Assembly: GCA_937922945.1 (NCBI GenBank)
Contig: CAKZUP010000051.1
Coordinates: 1 to 64,000 of the forward strand
Length of the DNA stretch: 64,000 bases
Source: an uncultured Granulosicoccaceae bacterium
GTDB lineage: Bacteria; Pseudomonadota; Gammaproteobacteria; Granulosicoccales; Granulosicoccaceae
Direction: 5' to 3'
Shown here: piece after piece, positions 57,085 to 64,000 of the stretch
Numbering within the stretch: the first letter of the stretch is position 1
How the letters are laid out: the number at the start of each line of letters is the position of its first letter
Made by a program: the position numbers and the translations under genes
Notes under the pieces: model-generated
Seen by the model: the letters and a program-made list of their open reading frames with translations, nothing else
Told to the model about the DNA's origin: nothing
The model's database searches: none

Positions 57085-57121
57085 AAGTAACGTCGAAAAG
57101 GGATTGACTCGGCTGCGCCTC

Positions 57122-57203
57122 GGGGCTTCGCCCCAACGCGGTGAACCGCGTTGTCCAAACGGCATGCGCCGTTTGTCGAACCCTGGGGTTCGCATCCCTC
57201 TCT
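57122..57203. repeat. four-hairpin array ending in an inverted partial copy of tRNA-Ser
   Basis: Consecutive hairpins: GGGG-CTTCG-CCCC (57122-57134), AACGCGG-TGAA-CCGCGTT (57135-57152), CAAACGGC-ATGC-GCCGTTTG (57156-57175) and CGAACCC-TG-GGGTTCG (57177-57192). The plus-strand stretch 57186-57203, GGGTTCGCATCCCTCTCT, matches 17 of 18 bases of the tRNA-Ser T-arm/acceptor in opposite orientation (complement of 57274-57291). It lies directly downstream of tRNA-Ser transcription. It may act as a terminator or be a dispersed repeat. Confidence 0.75.
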
Positions 57204-57265
57204 TGGCGTGAGTTACTGTTCTGCTTTGGGGTGTTACTTGTATTGAGTTTATGTGTTTTAGGAAG

Positions 57266-57357
57266 TGGCGGAGAGAGAGGGATTCGAACCCTCGATACGA
57301 GTTACCCCGTATACCAACTTTCCAGGCTGGCGCCTTCGACCACTCGGCCACCTCTCC
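57266..57357 (-). tRNA. tRNA-Ser (anticodon GGA)
   Basis: A 92-base class II tRNA on the minus strand with acceptor GGAGAGG/TCTCTCC, a long variable arm, anticodon GGA in the loop CTGGAAA, T-arm GAGGGTTCGAATCCCTC, discriminator G and encoded CCA. Confidence 0.96.
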
Positions 57358-57424
57358 TACTTTCTTGCCTGTGTGACGACCAGAAAGATCGCCAGCTTGC
57401 TGATTATACCTGTTTTGGCTTCTA

Positions 57425-57754
57425 TCAGGTGTCTGTGCGGCTCGGCGTATAAACCGGCGATGGGAACTGGGCGACGTTTCCACTGATATCGGTAATTTTC
57501 GCTGTCCCACGCTTCTCGACTTCATCGATACGAATAATAGAGTGCATCGGAATAATCGTCTGTGTGACACCACTGAATTCGGTTTTGAGCTTCTCTTCTG
57601 ATGGGTCAACCACAAGTGTTGTGTTGTTATCGAAAACCAATTCGCTCAGCACCACAAAACCATAGAGCTCACCCTGAATAACATCCCTGGCGTAGATTTC
57701 GTAAATCTTGTCTTGACTGAAAAAACGGACTCTATAAAGGTGTTCAGCTGTCAT
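57425..57754 (-). CDS. DUF1820 family protein
   Basis: A 109-residue protein of the DUF1820 family. Conserved parts are LYRVRFFSQDKIYEIYARDV, VVDPSEEKLK and MHSIIRIDEVEKRGTAKI. The fold is probably a small beta barrel and the function is unknown. It is downstream of rluB by about 106 bases on the same strand. Confidence 0.88.
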   Translation of the reverse strand: MTAEHLYRVRFFSQDKIYEIYARDVIQGELYGFVVLSELVFDNNTTLVVDPSEEKLKTEFSGVTQTIIPMHSIIRIDEVEKRGTAKITDISGNVAQFPSPVYTPSRTDT

Positions 57755-57860
57755 GTTTATACATCAGTTTTTTATCAAAAAATGTGTTGGGCTTATCCCA
57801 ATGAATAATGCTAGAAAGCTCGTACAAACCTTTGCGATGTGGAAAAAACGTTGCTGACAC

Positions 57861-58676
57861 TTATCTTTTTCGTTTGGCCTTTCGCTTATGCCTTGGATGC
57901 ATCGGTACGATACGCAAATGATCGGTAGGACGCGAGTCCAGACCAGCAAGCTTTGCCAGATTTTCCACGCTGGCCCCATCGAGCATTTCCATCTTACCGC
58001 GACTAAGCCATTTCGGCAGATTAACAGAGCCGTAGCGCGTTCGGATGAGTCGGCTTACTTGTAAATCCTGAGACTCCCAAAGACGTCGAACAATCCGGTT
58101 TCGGCCTTGTTTTACAGTCACTCGAAACCAAAGATTGCTACCTTCGCTTGTATCGTCGGCTTTGATTCTATCGAAACTGGCCAATCCGTCTTCAAGCTCA
58201 ACGCCATTACGCAATCGCTCCAGTATCTCAGGAGACACGCGACCATTCACACGAACTGCGTATTCGCGCTCTATTTGCGAAGACGGGTGCATCAGCCCGT
58301 TGGCCAGCTGTCCGTCGTTGGTCAGCAGTAACAGACCGAGGGTGTTGATATCGAGCCTACCAATGGATATCCATCGGCCTTGGGGTAATCGCGGCAATCG
58401 GTCGAACACCGTGCGGCGACCTTCAGGATCGTCACGCGTGGTGATCTCACCCAATGGTTTGTGGTACATCAGTACCTTGCGAGCATCCCGCTGATCGTCT
58501 GCCACAACACGATAAAAGCGCCCTTTAATCACAAGGTCGTCATTTAACGCGGCCCGGTCACCAAGCTTTGCCTGCTTACCGTTGATTTTGATCAGACCTT
58601 CAGAAATCCAGCCTTCCAATTCTCGCCGAGAACCAAAACCTGTGTTAGCCAATATTTTTTGTAAGCGCTCACCCAT
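57861..58676 (-). CDS. rluB: 23S rRNA pseudouridine(2605) synthase
   Basis: Isomerises a uridine in 23S rRNA domain V. It has an S4 RNA-binding domain (residues about 3-50) and the catalytic motif GRLDINTLGLLLLTNDG with Asp109. The ATG at 58676 gives 271 residues and MGERLQKILANTG, the usual start. The C-terminus HPRHKRKAKRKR is a basic tail typical of RluB. RluE- or RsuA-type is a less likely alternative. It diverges from moaB. Confidence 0.92.
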   Translation of the reverse strand: MGERLQKILANTGFGSRRELEGWISEGLIKINGKQAKLGDRAALNDDLVIKGRFYRVVADDQRDARKVLMYHKPLGEITTRDDPEGRRTVFDRLPRLPQGRWISIGRLDINTLGLLLLTNDGQLANGLMHPSSQIEREYAVRVNGRVSPEILERLRNGVELEDGLASFDRIKADDTSEGSNLWFRVTVKQGRNRIVRRLWESQDLQVSRLIRTRYGSVNLPKWLSRGKMEMLDGASVENLAKLAGLDSRPTDHLRIVPMHPRHKRKAKRKR

Positions 58677-58760
58677 GAGGCATCTTATCAAACTGGCCGC
58701 AATGGCTGTTGTTCCGTACACTCGTTATAATCATTCTCAAATCTTCTGGAGCTATACAAA

Positions 58761-59279
58761 ATGCCCGACGCCGAGTTCAAATCGCTTAACATCGCCGTTC
58801 TGACAGTTTCAGATACGCGCGGCGAAGCCGAGGATGTGTCTGGCAAATTGCTAGTCACGGCACTGCAGGAGGCTGGCCACAAAAATTGCGAGAAAGCCAT
58901 CGTTAAAGACGATATCTACGCTATCAGAGCAATAGTATCCCGCTGGATTGCTGACCCGGAAGTCGATGCGGTGTTAACCACGGGCGGCACAGGCATAACC
59001 GGTCGGGATGGCACGCCAGAAGCCGTATCGGTGTTACTGGCAAAGCAGATTGATGGCTTCGGGGAGCTGTTTCGATCTTTGTCTTATGAGCAGATAAAAA
59101 CATCCTCGCTACAATCACGAGCCTTGGCCGGGGTCGCCAATTCAACCTACCTGTTCGTGCTTCCTGGCTCTTCCGGCGCTTGCCAATTGGCTTGGGATAA
59201 ACTTATATCAGACCAGCTGGATAACCGGGTAAAGCCCTGCAACCTGGTCATGCTGATGCCCCGCCTGAACGAGGTGTAG
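58761..59279 (+). CDS. moaB: molybdenum cofactor biosynthesis protein B
   Basis: A 172-residue MoaB/MogA-type protein acting in adenylylation of molybdopterin. The signature TTGGTGITGRDGTPEAV is complete, and VLTVSDTRGEAEDVSG and VLPGSSGACQLAWDKLI are typical of MoaB. It suggests the organism makes molybdenum cofactor, although no other cofactor genes are in the window. Confidence 0.93.
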   Translation: MPDAEFKSLNIAVLTVSDTRGEAEDVSGKLLVTALQEAGHKNCEKAIVKDDIYAIRAIVSRWIADPEVDAVLTTGGTGITGRDGTPEAVSVLLAKQIDGFGELFRSLSYEQIKTSSLQSRALAGVANSTYLFVLPGSSGACQLAWDKLISDQLDNRVKPCNLVMLMPRLNEV

Positions 59280-59393
59280 TTCCGATATTACGCATAAGGT
59301 CACGAAAACAAAGGAAATAATATCCTTCTGACAACCGTCTGACACGCTTCTTGCAAATGGGTTACAAACCACCGGACCCCAATCGTTTCACCC

Positions 59394-61052
59394 GTGCAAG
59401 CAGCCACAACCAGATCGATCGTGCAGTGTCTTTTCAGGGTCATGGCGATCGCGACAGCCCTGTTCATCGCGCCTGTTTACGCTGAAGAATCGTTCAAACG
59501 CATGATCGTTTCGCTGAACGTCCCGTTCGAGCCGCAAACCGTGTCCAACGTGTTATTCGAGCTAAATCGAGAGCTTGAAACCAAAATAGATCTGGTGCGT
59601 GGAATGTCGGGCCAAAGCCTGTTGGTCGTGCCTCGCGACGCTAAAACAAATTCGATAGATTTACTTGATGAGCTCAGCCGGCTGCCAATGGTATCTGATG
59701 CCAGCCTCGATGCTCGGGTCACAACAACCTCCGTCGATGATCCGCGCTTTAACGAACAATGGCAACTGCATACAAACGATGAGTTCACGGCCAGTCTCGA
59801 TGTTGAACGCGCTTGGACTATTACACACGGCTCAGCCGAGGTTGTGGTTGCGATTGTTGACACTGGAATCGATTACGCTCACCCGGATTTAACCGGTCGC
59901 ATACTGCCGGGATACGATTTCGTATCAACACTGTCTGAGTCAGTTGATCAAGGCGTTATCGTACCCGAAGAACTCGAGTATATGCGCAGCCATGATGGAG
60001 ATGGTCGAGACAATGATGCAACCGACCCCGGTGACGCCATTAGCGAAACAACGCGCGAGTTGTTCGCCTCACTGGATATCGATTGTTACGTTGGAAACAG
60101 CAGTTGGCATGGCACAGCGATGGCATCGATTATCGCTGCCAATGTTAACGATGGTATTGGCATAGCGGGAATAGACAGGCACGCAAAAATACTGCCTGTC
60201 AGAGCAATAGGAAAATGCGGTGGCCATCGCTCAGATATGCTCGATGCCATTCGCTGGGCAGCTGGAGTGAGCGATCCGTTCCTGCCGCCTAACCCAACCC
60301 CTGCCAGAATTATCAATTTAAGTCTTGGCGTTGATGACCTTTGTACGGCTGCCGATCAGAGGGCTATCGACGATGCGCTTGCCGCAGGTGCATTAGTCGT
60401 CGCCGCCGTTGGAAATAACGGCCGCAACACCGATGCGCAGCCTTCCTCACCATCGCACTGCCAAAATGTTATTGGCGTAATGGCAGTCGATAAGTACGGC
60501 TTTCGTGCAAGTTATAGCAACGTTGGACGAGACGCCGACATAGCTGCTCCAGGCGGTGCTGTATCACCCTCAACCGATACTATTCTGGTGGCGACCAATC
60601 AAGGCGCAACCAGTCCAACAACAGACTTCGGTTATCGATCAGCTACCGGCACCAGTGTGGCAGCACCGCATGTGTCTGGCACGTTAGCGCTGATGCTGTC
60701 TTTGAAACCGGCACTGACCAACAGAGAACTCGAAGCGCTAATGCTTGATAGCGCACGCGCTTTTCCGCAAGACAACAATGTACCGAAAGACGAGAATATT
60801 CAGTGTGAGAAGTCGTACTGCGGCGCTGGCATTCTGGATGCCTACAGCGCTGTAGTAGCCGTTGGAGCACATCAGCCCGGTACGTTTCTCGATTCACCGG
60901 CTCTGGCAGCGGCTCAATCGGTCCCGGTTAACGTTGGCGAATTTACAGGTTTTGGCTGCACGGTAAGCAAACGGGAAACAAGGGACCCGATACTGCTAAT
61001 TCTGTTGAGCGTAGGCATTATAATGTTGTCGATTAAACGGTGGTATCGCTAG
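59394..61052 (+). CDS. secreted subtilisin-like serine protease (S8) with C-terminal sorting-type tail
   Basis: S8 peptidase of 552 residues. A signal peptide ends near PVYAEE, a propeptide of about 90 residues follows, and the catalytic triad is Asp156 (IVDTGID), His239 (SSWHGTAMA) and Ser421 (GTSVAAPH). The C-terminus has a Cys-containing motif (FGCTVSKRE), Asp-Pro, a hydrophobic helix and KRWYR. This resembles JDVT-type CTERM sorting tails, in which a Cys and a DP pair precede the helix. The start is GTG at 59394; the ATG at 59442 would shorten the signal peptide. It is preceded by moaB and converges with djlA. Confidence 0.88.
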   Translation: MQAATTRSIVQCLFRVMAIATALFIAPVYAEESFKRMIVSLNVPFEPQTVSNVLFELNRELETKIDLVRGMSGQSLLVVPRDAKTNSIDLLDELSRLPMVSDASLDARVTTTSVDDPRFNEQWQLHTNDEFTASLDVERAWTITHGSAEVVVAIVDTGIDYAHPDLTGRILPGYDFVSTLSESVDQGVIVPEELEYMRSHDGDGRDNDATDPGDAISETTRELFASLDIDCYVGNSSWHGTAMASIIAANVNDGIGIAGIDRHAKILPVRAIGKCGGHRSDMLDAIRWAAGVSDPFLPPNPTPARIINLSLGVDDLCTAADQRAIDDALAAGALVVAAVGNNGRNTDAQPSSPSHCQNVIGVMAVDKYGFRASYSNVGRDADIAAPGGAVSPSTDTILVATNQGATSPTTDFGYRSATGTSVAAPHVSGTLALMLSLKPALTNRELEALMLDSARAFPQDNNVPKDENIQCEKSYCGAGILDAYSAVVAVGAHQPGTFLDSPALAAAQSVPVNVGEFTGFGCTVSKRETRDPILLILLSVGIIMLSIKRWYR

Positions 61053-61103
61053 GTATCAACCACCTGTTACCACCACCCCTTTTATCAACGCTTTTTTATC
61101 AAT

Positions 61104-61153
61104 ACCAACCCGCTATTACCAACCCACTATTACCAACCCACTTCTACCAACCC
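61104..61153. repeat. 14-bp tandem repeat at the djlA 3' end
   Basis: Three and a half units of ACCAACCCACTATT with single changes. The array spans the djlA stop codon, so the last few codons of djlA (INSAQGW) are partly made of repeat sequence. Confidence 0.8.
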
Positions 61154-62001
61154 TGGGCACTATTAATTTGCTCATACGCATTTTGGATTTCCTGCGTTTT
61201 ATCCGTTGCCAGCCTTAACATTTCTTCGGGCAAACCTTTGGATATAAGTTTATCCGGATGATGTTGATTCATTAGCTTGCGGTACGCACGTTTTACCGTA
61301 GCGCGATCTGCATCAATTTTAACGCCCAATATATTGTACGCATCAGGTGAGACACCGTTGGGAATGGCTTTGGTTGGGTGGCTTTGTTTCTGACCTTGCG
61401 AACGCGGCCGCTGAGTGTATCGCCCACTGTGATCGTCCCCTAACCCCATACTCACCCGCACTAGCACTTCCAGTTGCCGATAAAGCGCACGTGATATTCC
61501 AAGGACGCGCGCAACGTGCAGTAGGATATCTTGTTCTTCCTCGGTTAATACACCATCGGCTAATGCGACTTGCAATTGTATTTCAAGAAATACGCGGTAG
61601 AGGCTGGAGCTGTTCTCGCAATCGTCTCTGAATTGCTTTATCCGTCTGTCAAGATCAAAATCGGGATGCTTGCCTTCGTTAAACAACCGAATTGCAGAAG
61701 CCCGCAACGCGGTGCTCAGACCCATGCGCTCCATGATGTTTTCGGCATGCTTTATTTGCTCTTTTCGAACAGGCCCGTCCGATCTGCAGACATGGCCCAT
61801 AACGGAGAAAGTAGCGGTGAAAAACGCCTGCCGTGCGAGCTCTGTTTGCTCCTCGGTTAGCGATACTTCAGCTTCACGCTTCTTTCTGGAACGCGCACCA
61901 TACCAATCTATAAGAACGCCACAGATGAATCCGATGACGGCGCCTGTAATGCTGAAGTACCAATATCCAACTGCTGTTCCGAGTACCTTACCCACAAACA
62001 T
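61144..62001 (-). CDS. djlA: co-chaperone DjlA
   Basis: Inner-membrane DnaJ-like protein of 285 residues. One TM helix at about 10-33 with the glycine pattern GYWYFSITGAVIGFICG is typical of DjlA; a TerB-like helical domain follows (about 55-170), then a C-terminal J domain with HPD in HHPDKLI. It stimulates DnaK at the membrane. Its stop lies in a tandem repeat. Confidence 0.93.
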   Translation of the reverse strand: MFVGKVLGTAVGYWYFSITGAVIGFICGVLIDWYGARSRKKREAEVSLTEEQTELARQAFFTATFSVMGHVCRSDGPVRKEQIKHAENIMERMGLSTALRASAIRLFNEGKHPDFDLDRRIKQFRDDCENSSSLYRVFLEIQLQVALADGVLTEEEQDILLHVARVLGISRALYRQLEVLVRVSMGLGDDHSGRYTQRPRSQGQKQSHPTKAIPNGVSPDAYNILGVKIDADRATVKRAYRKLMNQHHPDKLISKGLPEEMLRLATDKTQEIQNAYEQINSAQGW

Positions 62002-62040
62002 GACTTCAATCCCTGCTGCTCATGCTTTGCATCAAGCCCA

Positions 62041-63120
62041 TTATTCACCGGAATAGTTAATCATAAATTCGCCTAAGAAGCTGGTTGCATAGACGCCTTT
62101 TAACAACTTGAAATCAAATTTAATGACATCCACCCCATCCCAGTGCACTTGCAGGTCATGAATGCGGGCCCGTAATGCCCGCCGTTGTTGTTGTAAACCT
62201 GCCCGTTCAAGCCCATGCCTGAAGCGCTCATGTTTCTCCAGAACAGCATTCTCCAACTCGATACAATCACCAGAAGCCATTGAATCGCCCTTGCCCCACA
62301 GCGGGCCTGTGGGGTGAATATCGTGCTCATTGCAGCGTTGAATGACAGCTTCGTCGAGTGCAGTATATTGAAAATAACTATTGGAACCATCGAGCAGCAT
62401 GGGTTCACCAATCAGCGGCGTGTTCCAGGTATTCTGTTCTACGCGCGCAGCGCAAACCAGATTGAATAATTGACTTCGGGCTGCAGATAAGTATAAGCCC
62501 CGTTGGGTGCGCGTAATCCTTCGCTTCGGATTGCTGAACATACGGTCCGCTTTCACCAGGTTCTGTGCATCAAAGCCGAATCGCTGGGGCCCGAAATAGT
62601 TCACAAAGCCGTGCTTCAGCAATTGCTGCATGCGCTGGTCCAGCATTGCAGCAAGATGTTCGTCGTTACCGCCGGAAACGGATTTTACATCGCGCAATGT
62701 GATGATAAAACGGTTGGCCTGATGCGCGCCTCGCCGCAACTTTCGCGAGTGTCTACAAGTGCGAAGCACAACAAACTCACCCTCTTCGATACTCTCGACA
62801 TCATGTTGTTCGGCAGTTGGCAACTGCACATCCGCAATAGAATGAGGCGTTCTAATACTGATCCATTGATCGGTAATGGCTTTCTTATCTTTTAATCCGG
62901 CTACGCCTATATCAACAGACTCGCATTGAAAATACGTTTGCAGTTGCTGTACAACGTCGTGTGTGTTCAGGCTATTTTTACGAATATGAAGATACAAATG
63001 CTCACCTGTATCGTCAAACGTGAAATCGATAATCTCCTGAACTATAAAATCGCTGGCATAGGCCTTTGATTGTGCATGCAGGATGGGGGCGCCGGTGCTG
63101 GCGGGTAAATCAATGTTCAT
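62041..63120 (-). CDS. truD: tRNA pseudouridine(13) synthase
   Basis: A 359-residue TruD enzyme. The catalytic Asp78 is in GLKDKKAITDQW, and the insertion domain contains NYFGPQRFG. It is upstream of djlA with a 40-base gap. In E. coli truD lies near ispF and surE; those genes are not here. Confidence 0.95.
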   Translation of the reverse strand: MNIDLPASTGAPILHAQSKAYASDFIVQEIIDFTFDDTGEHLYLHIRKNSLNTHDVVQQLQTYFQCESVDIGVAGLKDKKAITDQWISIRTPHSIADVQLPTAEQHDVESIEEGEFVVLRTCRHSRKLRRGAHQANRFIITLRDVKSVSGGNDEHLAAMLDQRMQQLLKHGFVNYFGPQRFGFDAQNLVKADRMFSNPKRRITRTQRGLYLSAARSQLFNLVCAARVEQNTWNTPLIGEPMLLDGSNSYFQYTALDEAVIQRCNEHDIHPTGPLWGKGDSMASGDCIELENAVLEKHERFRHGLERAGLQQQRRALRARIHDLQVHWDGVDVIKFDFKLLKGVYATSFLGEFMINYSGE

Positions 63121-63181
63121 GATTTTTAGTTTATCAGTGTTAATATGGCGTTATCACTGACTTATACCACTATTCATTCTC

Positions 63182-63508
63182 ATGACTGGCTTCACACGTA
63201 TATCCTGCGCTGACGCAAAACTTCTACTGGACACTAAAGCGGTCAATATAGTTGATATCCGTGACGAAGCGTCTTACAACGCTGGCCATATCATCGACGC
63301 AGAACATATTGATAACCAATCGATGCCGCGCTTCATCGACGATACAGAACAGGATACGGCCTTAATAGTCTGTTGCTATCACGGCAATTCAAGCCAACCA
63401 GCCGCTGCATACATGGCTGAAAAAGGCTTCTCTGAAGTCTATAGCCTAGATGGGGGTTACCAGGAATGGCAATCAACTTATCCGGAATCGTGCGAAAAAG
63501 AGGGATAA
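63182..63508 (+). CDS. glpE: single-domain thiosulfate sulfurtransferase
   Basis: A 108-residue rhodanese with the catalytic loop CYHGNSS, identical to E. coli GlpE. It begins FTRISCADAKLLLDT, typical of GlpE. It diverges from truD. The name comes from E. coli; no glycerol genes are nearby. It is the second rhodanese-family gene in the window. Confidence 0.92.
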   Translation: MTGFTRISCADAKLLLDTKAVNIVDIRDEASYNAGHIIDAEHIDNQSMPRFIDDTEQDTALIVCCYHGNSSQPAAAYMAEKGFSEVYSLDGGYQEWQSTYPESCEKEG

Positions 63509-63513
63509 GTCAC

Positions 63514-63538
63514 AGGCCCTATTCGACAGGGCCTATTT
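63514..63538. terminator. terminator between glpE and the SGNH hydrolase gene
   Basis: AGGCCCT-ATTCGAC-AGGGCCT forms a 7-bp stem, followed by ATTTG. The genes converge here, so it could serve both. The T-run is short. Confidence 0.55.
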
Positions 63539-63546
63539 GACCAGAC

Positions 63547-63999
63547 CTATTCACACGTGAATAGCGGACCTTGCGTTGCGTCGGTGAGCGATTCATACCA
63601 CGTGTCAGCCATTTTTTCGTACCCTTCACGACTGGGGTGTAAACCAATTTGCTCAGCGCTTAAATCTTCAACACTCACAGCGGCATTCTGATCAACCAAT
63701 AAAACACGATCTTGCGCTCTGGCGGCAATACGATTTTTTAAATCCTGATTGAATTGATCGACCACGGCGTTTAATCCAACATCGCGTTTAGGCACAATGG
63801 TTGCGACCAACGCTAAAACAGGCTGGTTTGCCAGTTCCCAGGCATCCAATGCATCGAGCCAATCGTCAATTCCCTGAGCACTAACAGGTGTGTTGTTGGT
63901 GCCGATGTGCAGCAGAATAATATCGACTTTATCTTCGGTAAGTTGCTCAACCAACTTGCCGTTAAGAAAATCAATATCCACTCCGGGATAGCCATTATT
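63547..63999 (-). CDS. SGNH/GDSL-family hydrolase (5' truncated by window)
   Basis: C-terminal part of an SGNH hydrolase, probably an esterase or carbohydrate acetylesterase. The Gly/Asn block is in IILLHIGTNNTP and the catalytic Asp-x-x-His block is replaced by LHPSREGYEKMADTWYESL, which keeps the His. The frame is open to the window end, where NNGYPG is read before the first possible GTG start (63981), so the Ser-containing N-terminus lies outside. An acetyl-xylan esterase role alongside the xylanase is conceivable but unproved. Confidence 0.75.
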   Translation of the reverse strand, partial: NNGYPGVDIDFLNGKLVEQLTEDKVDIILLHIGTNNTPVSAQGIDDWLDALDAWELANQPVLALVATIVPKRDVGLNAVVDQFNQDLKNRIAARAQDRVLLVDQNAAVSVEDLSAEQIGLHPSREGYEKMADTWYESLTDATQGPLFTCE

Positions 64000-64000
64000 T

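Noticed and set aside
57029..57615. Reading frames through the hairpin array and tRNA-Ser
   Set aside because: They translate palindromes and a tRNA gene; their apparent peptides come from the repeat sequence and have no protein features.

Overview
The window is a stretch of a gammaproteobacterial chromosome. Its gene orders are typical of that class: rpoE-rseABC-mucD followed by lepA-lepB-rnc-era-recO, dnaX-ybaB-recR with the SRP RNA gene upstream, phoBR-pstSCAB-phoU, yceD-rpmF-plsX-fabH, and uvrC-pgsA-tRNA-Gly. Base composition looks close to 50% GC by eye, apart from an AT-rich left edge. An algU-mucABCD-like sigma-E operon, an Azotobacter RhdA-type sulfurtransferase and a secreted xylanase suggest a free-living, probably aquatic, relative of the Pseudomonas/Chromatiales side of the class. 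The genus cannot be read from the sequence.

Layout. 1-2.5 kb: an AT-rich BsuBI/PstI-type restriction-modification pair, with the methylase cut by the window edge. 2.6-12.2 kb: tRNA-Leu and tRNA-Cys, a large GGDEF/EAL protein, and a three-gene export operon (GAF-HlyD, PqqD-M50 protease-HlyD, HlyD). Two identical tRNA-Gly genes follow. In E. coli the Gly, Cys and Leu tRNAs sit side by side after pgsA, so this block appears inserted into that tRNA operon. 12.3-17.7 kb: a minus-strand operon yceD-rpmF-plsX-fabH-uvrC-pgsA. 17.9-24.1 kb: maf/yceF, pgpA, nusB, cysS, two cyclophilins, lpxH and a ferritin-like DUF455 gene. 24.1-34.9 kb: a long minus-strand run of sigma-E control, periplasmic proteolysis, lepA/lepB and RNase III/Era/RecO. 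34.9-40.8 kb: a RhdA-like sulfurtransferase, rsgA, orn, recR, ybaB, dnaX and ffs. 41-49.1 kb: the complete Pho cluster with two recognisable Pho boxes. 49.1-64 kb: an accessory-rich end with a trypsin-like protease and lipoprotein, GST, DUF188, an OmpA-family porin, a multidomain GH10 xylanase, tRNA-Ser with an odd hairpin array beside it, DUF1820, rluB, moaB, a subtilisin, djlA, truD, glpE and a truncated SGNH hydrolase.

Points of most interest. (1) The PqqD-M50-HlyD operon has three adaptor proteins but no visible pump or outer-membrane channel, and looks like a peptide processing/export module without a described function. (2) dnaX carries an A9 run at codons 430-433 that gives an immediate stop in the -1 frame, predicting a gamma-type short product. 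(3) rpoE most likely starts at a TTG coupled to the stop of a 45-codon leader frame, behind a sigma-E-like promoter. (4) Short 12-19 bp tandem repeats recur at gene starts or ends; at recO they supply both the ribosome-binding site and the start codon. (5) Four consecutive hairpins next to tRNA-Ser end in an inverted near-copy of the tRNA 3' end.

Start codons were chosen from ribosome-binding sites and alignment to remembered family members, so they are inferences. Functions are by family recognition without database searches.
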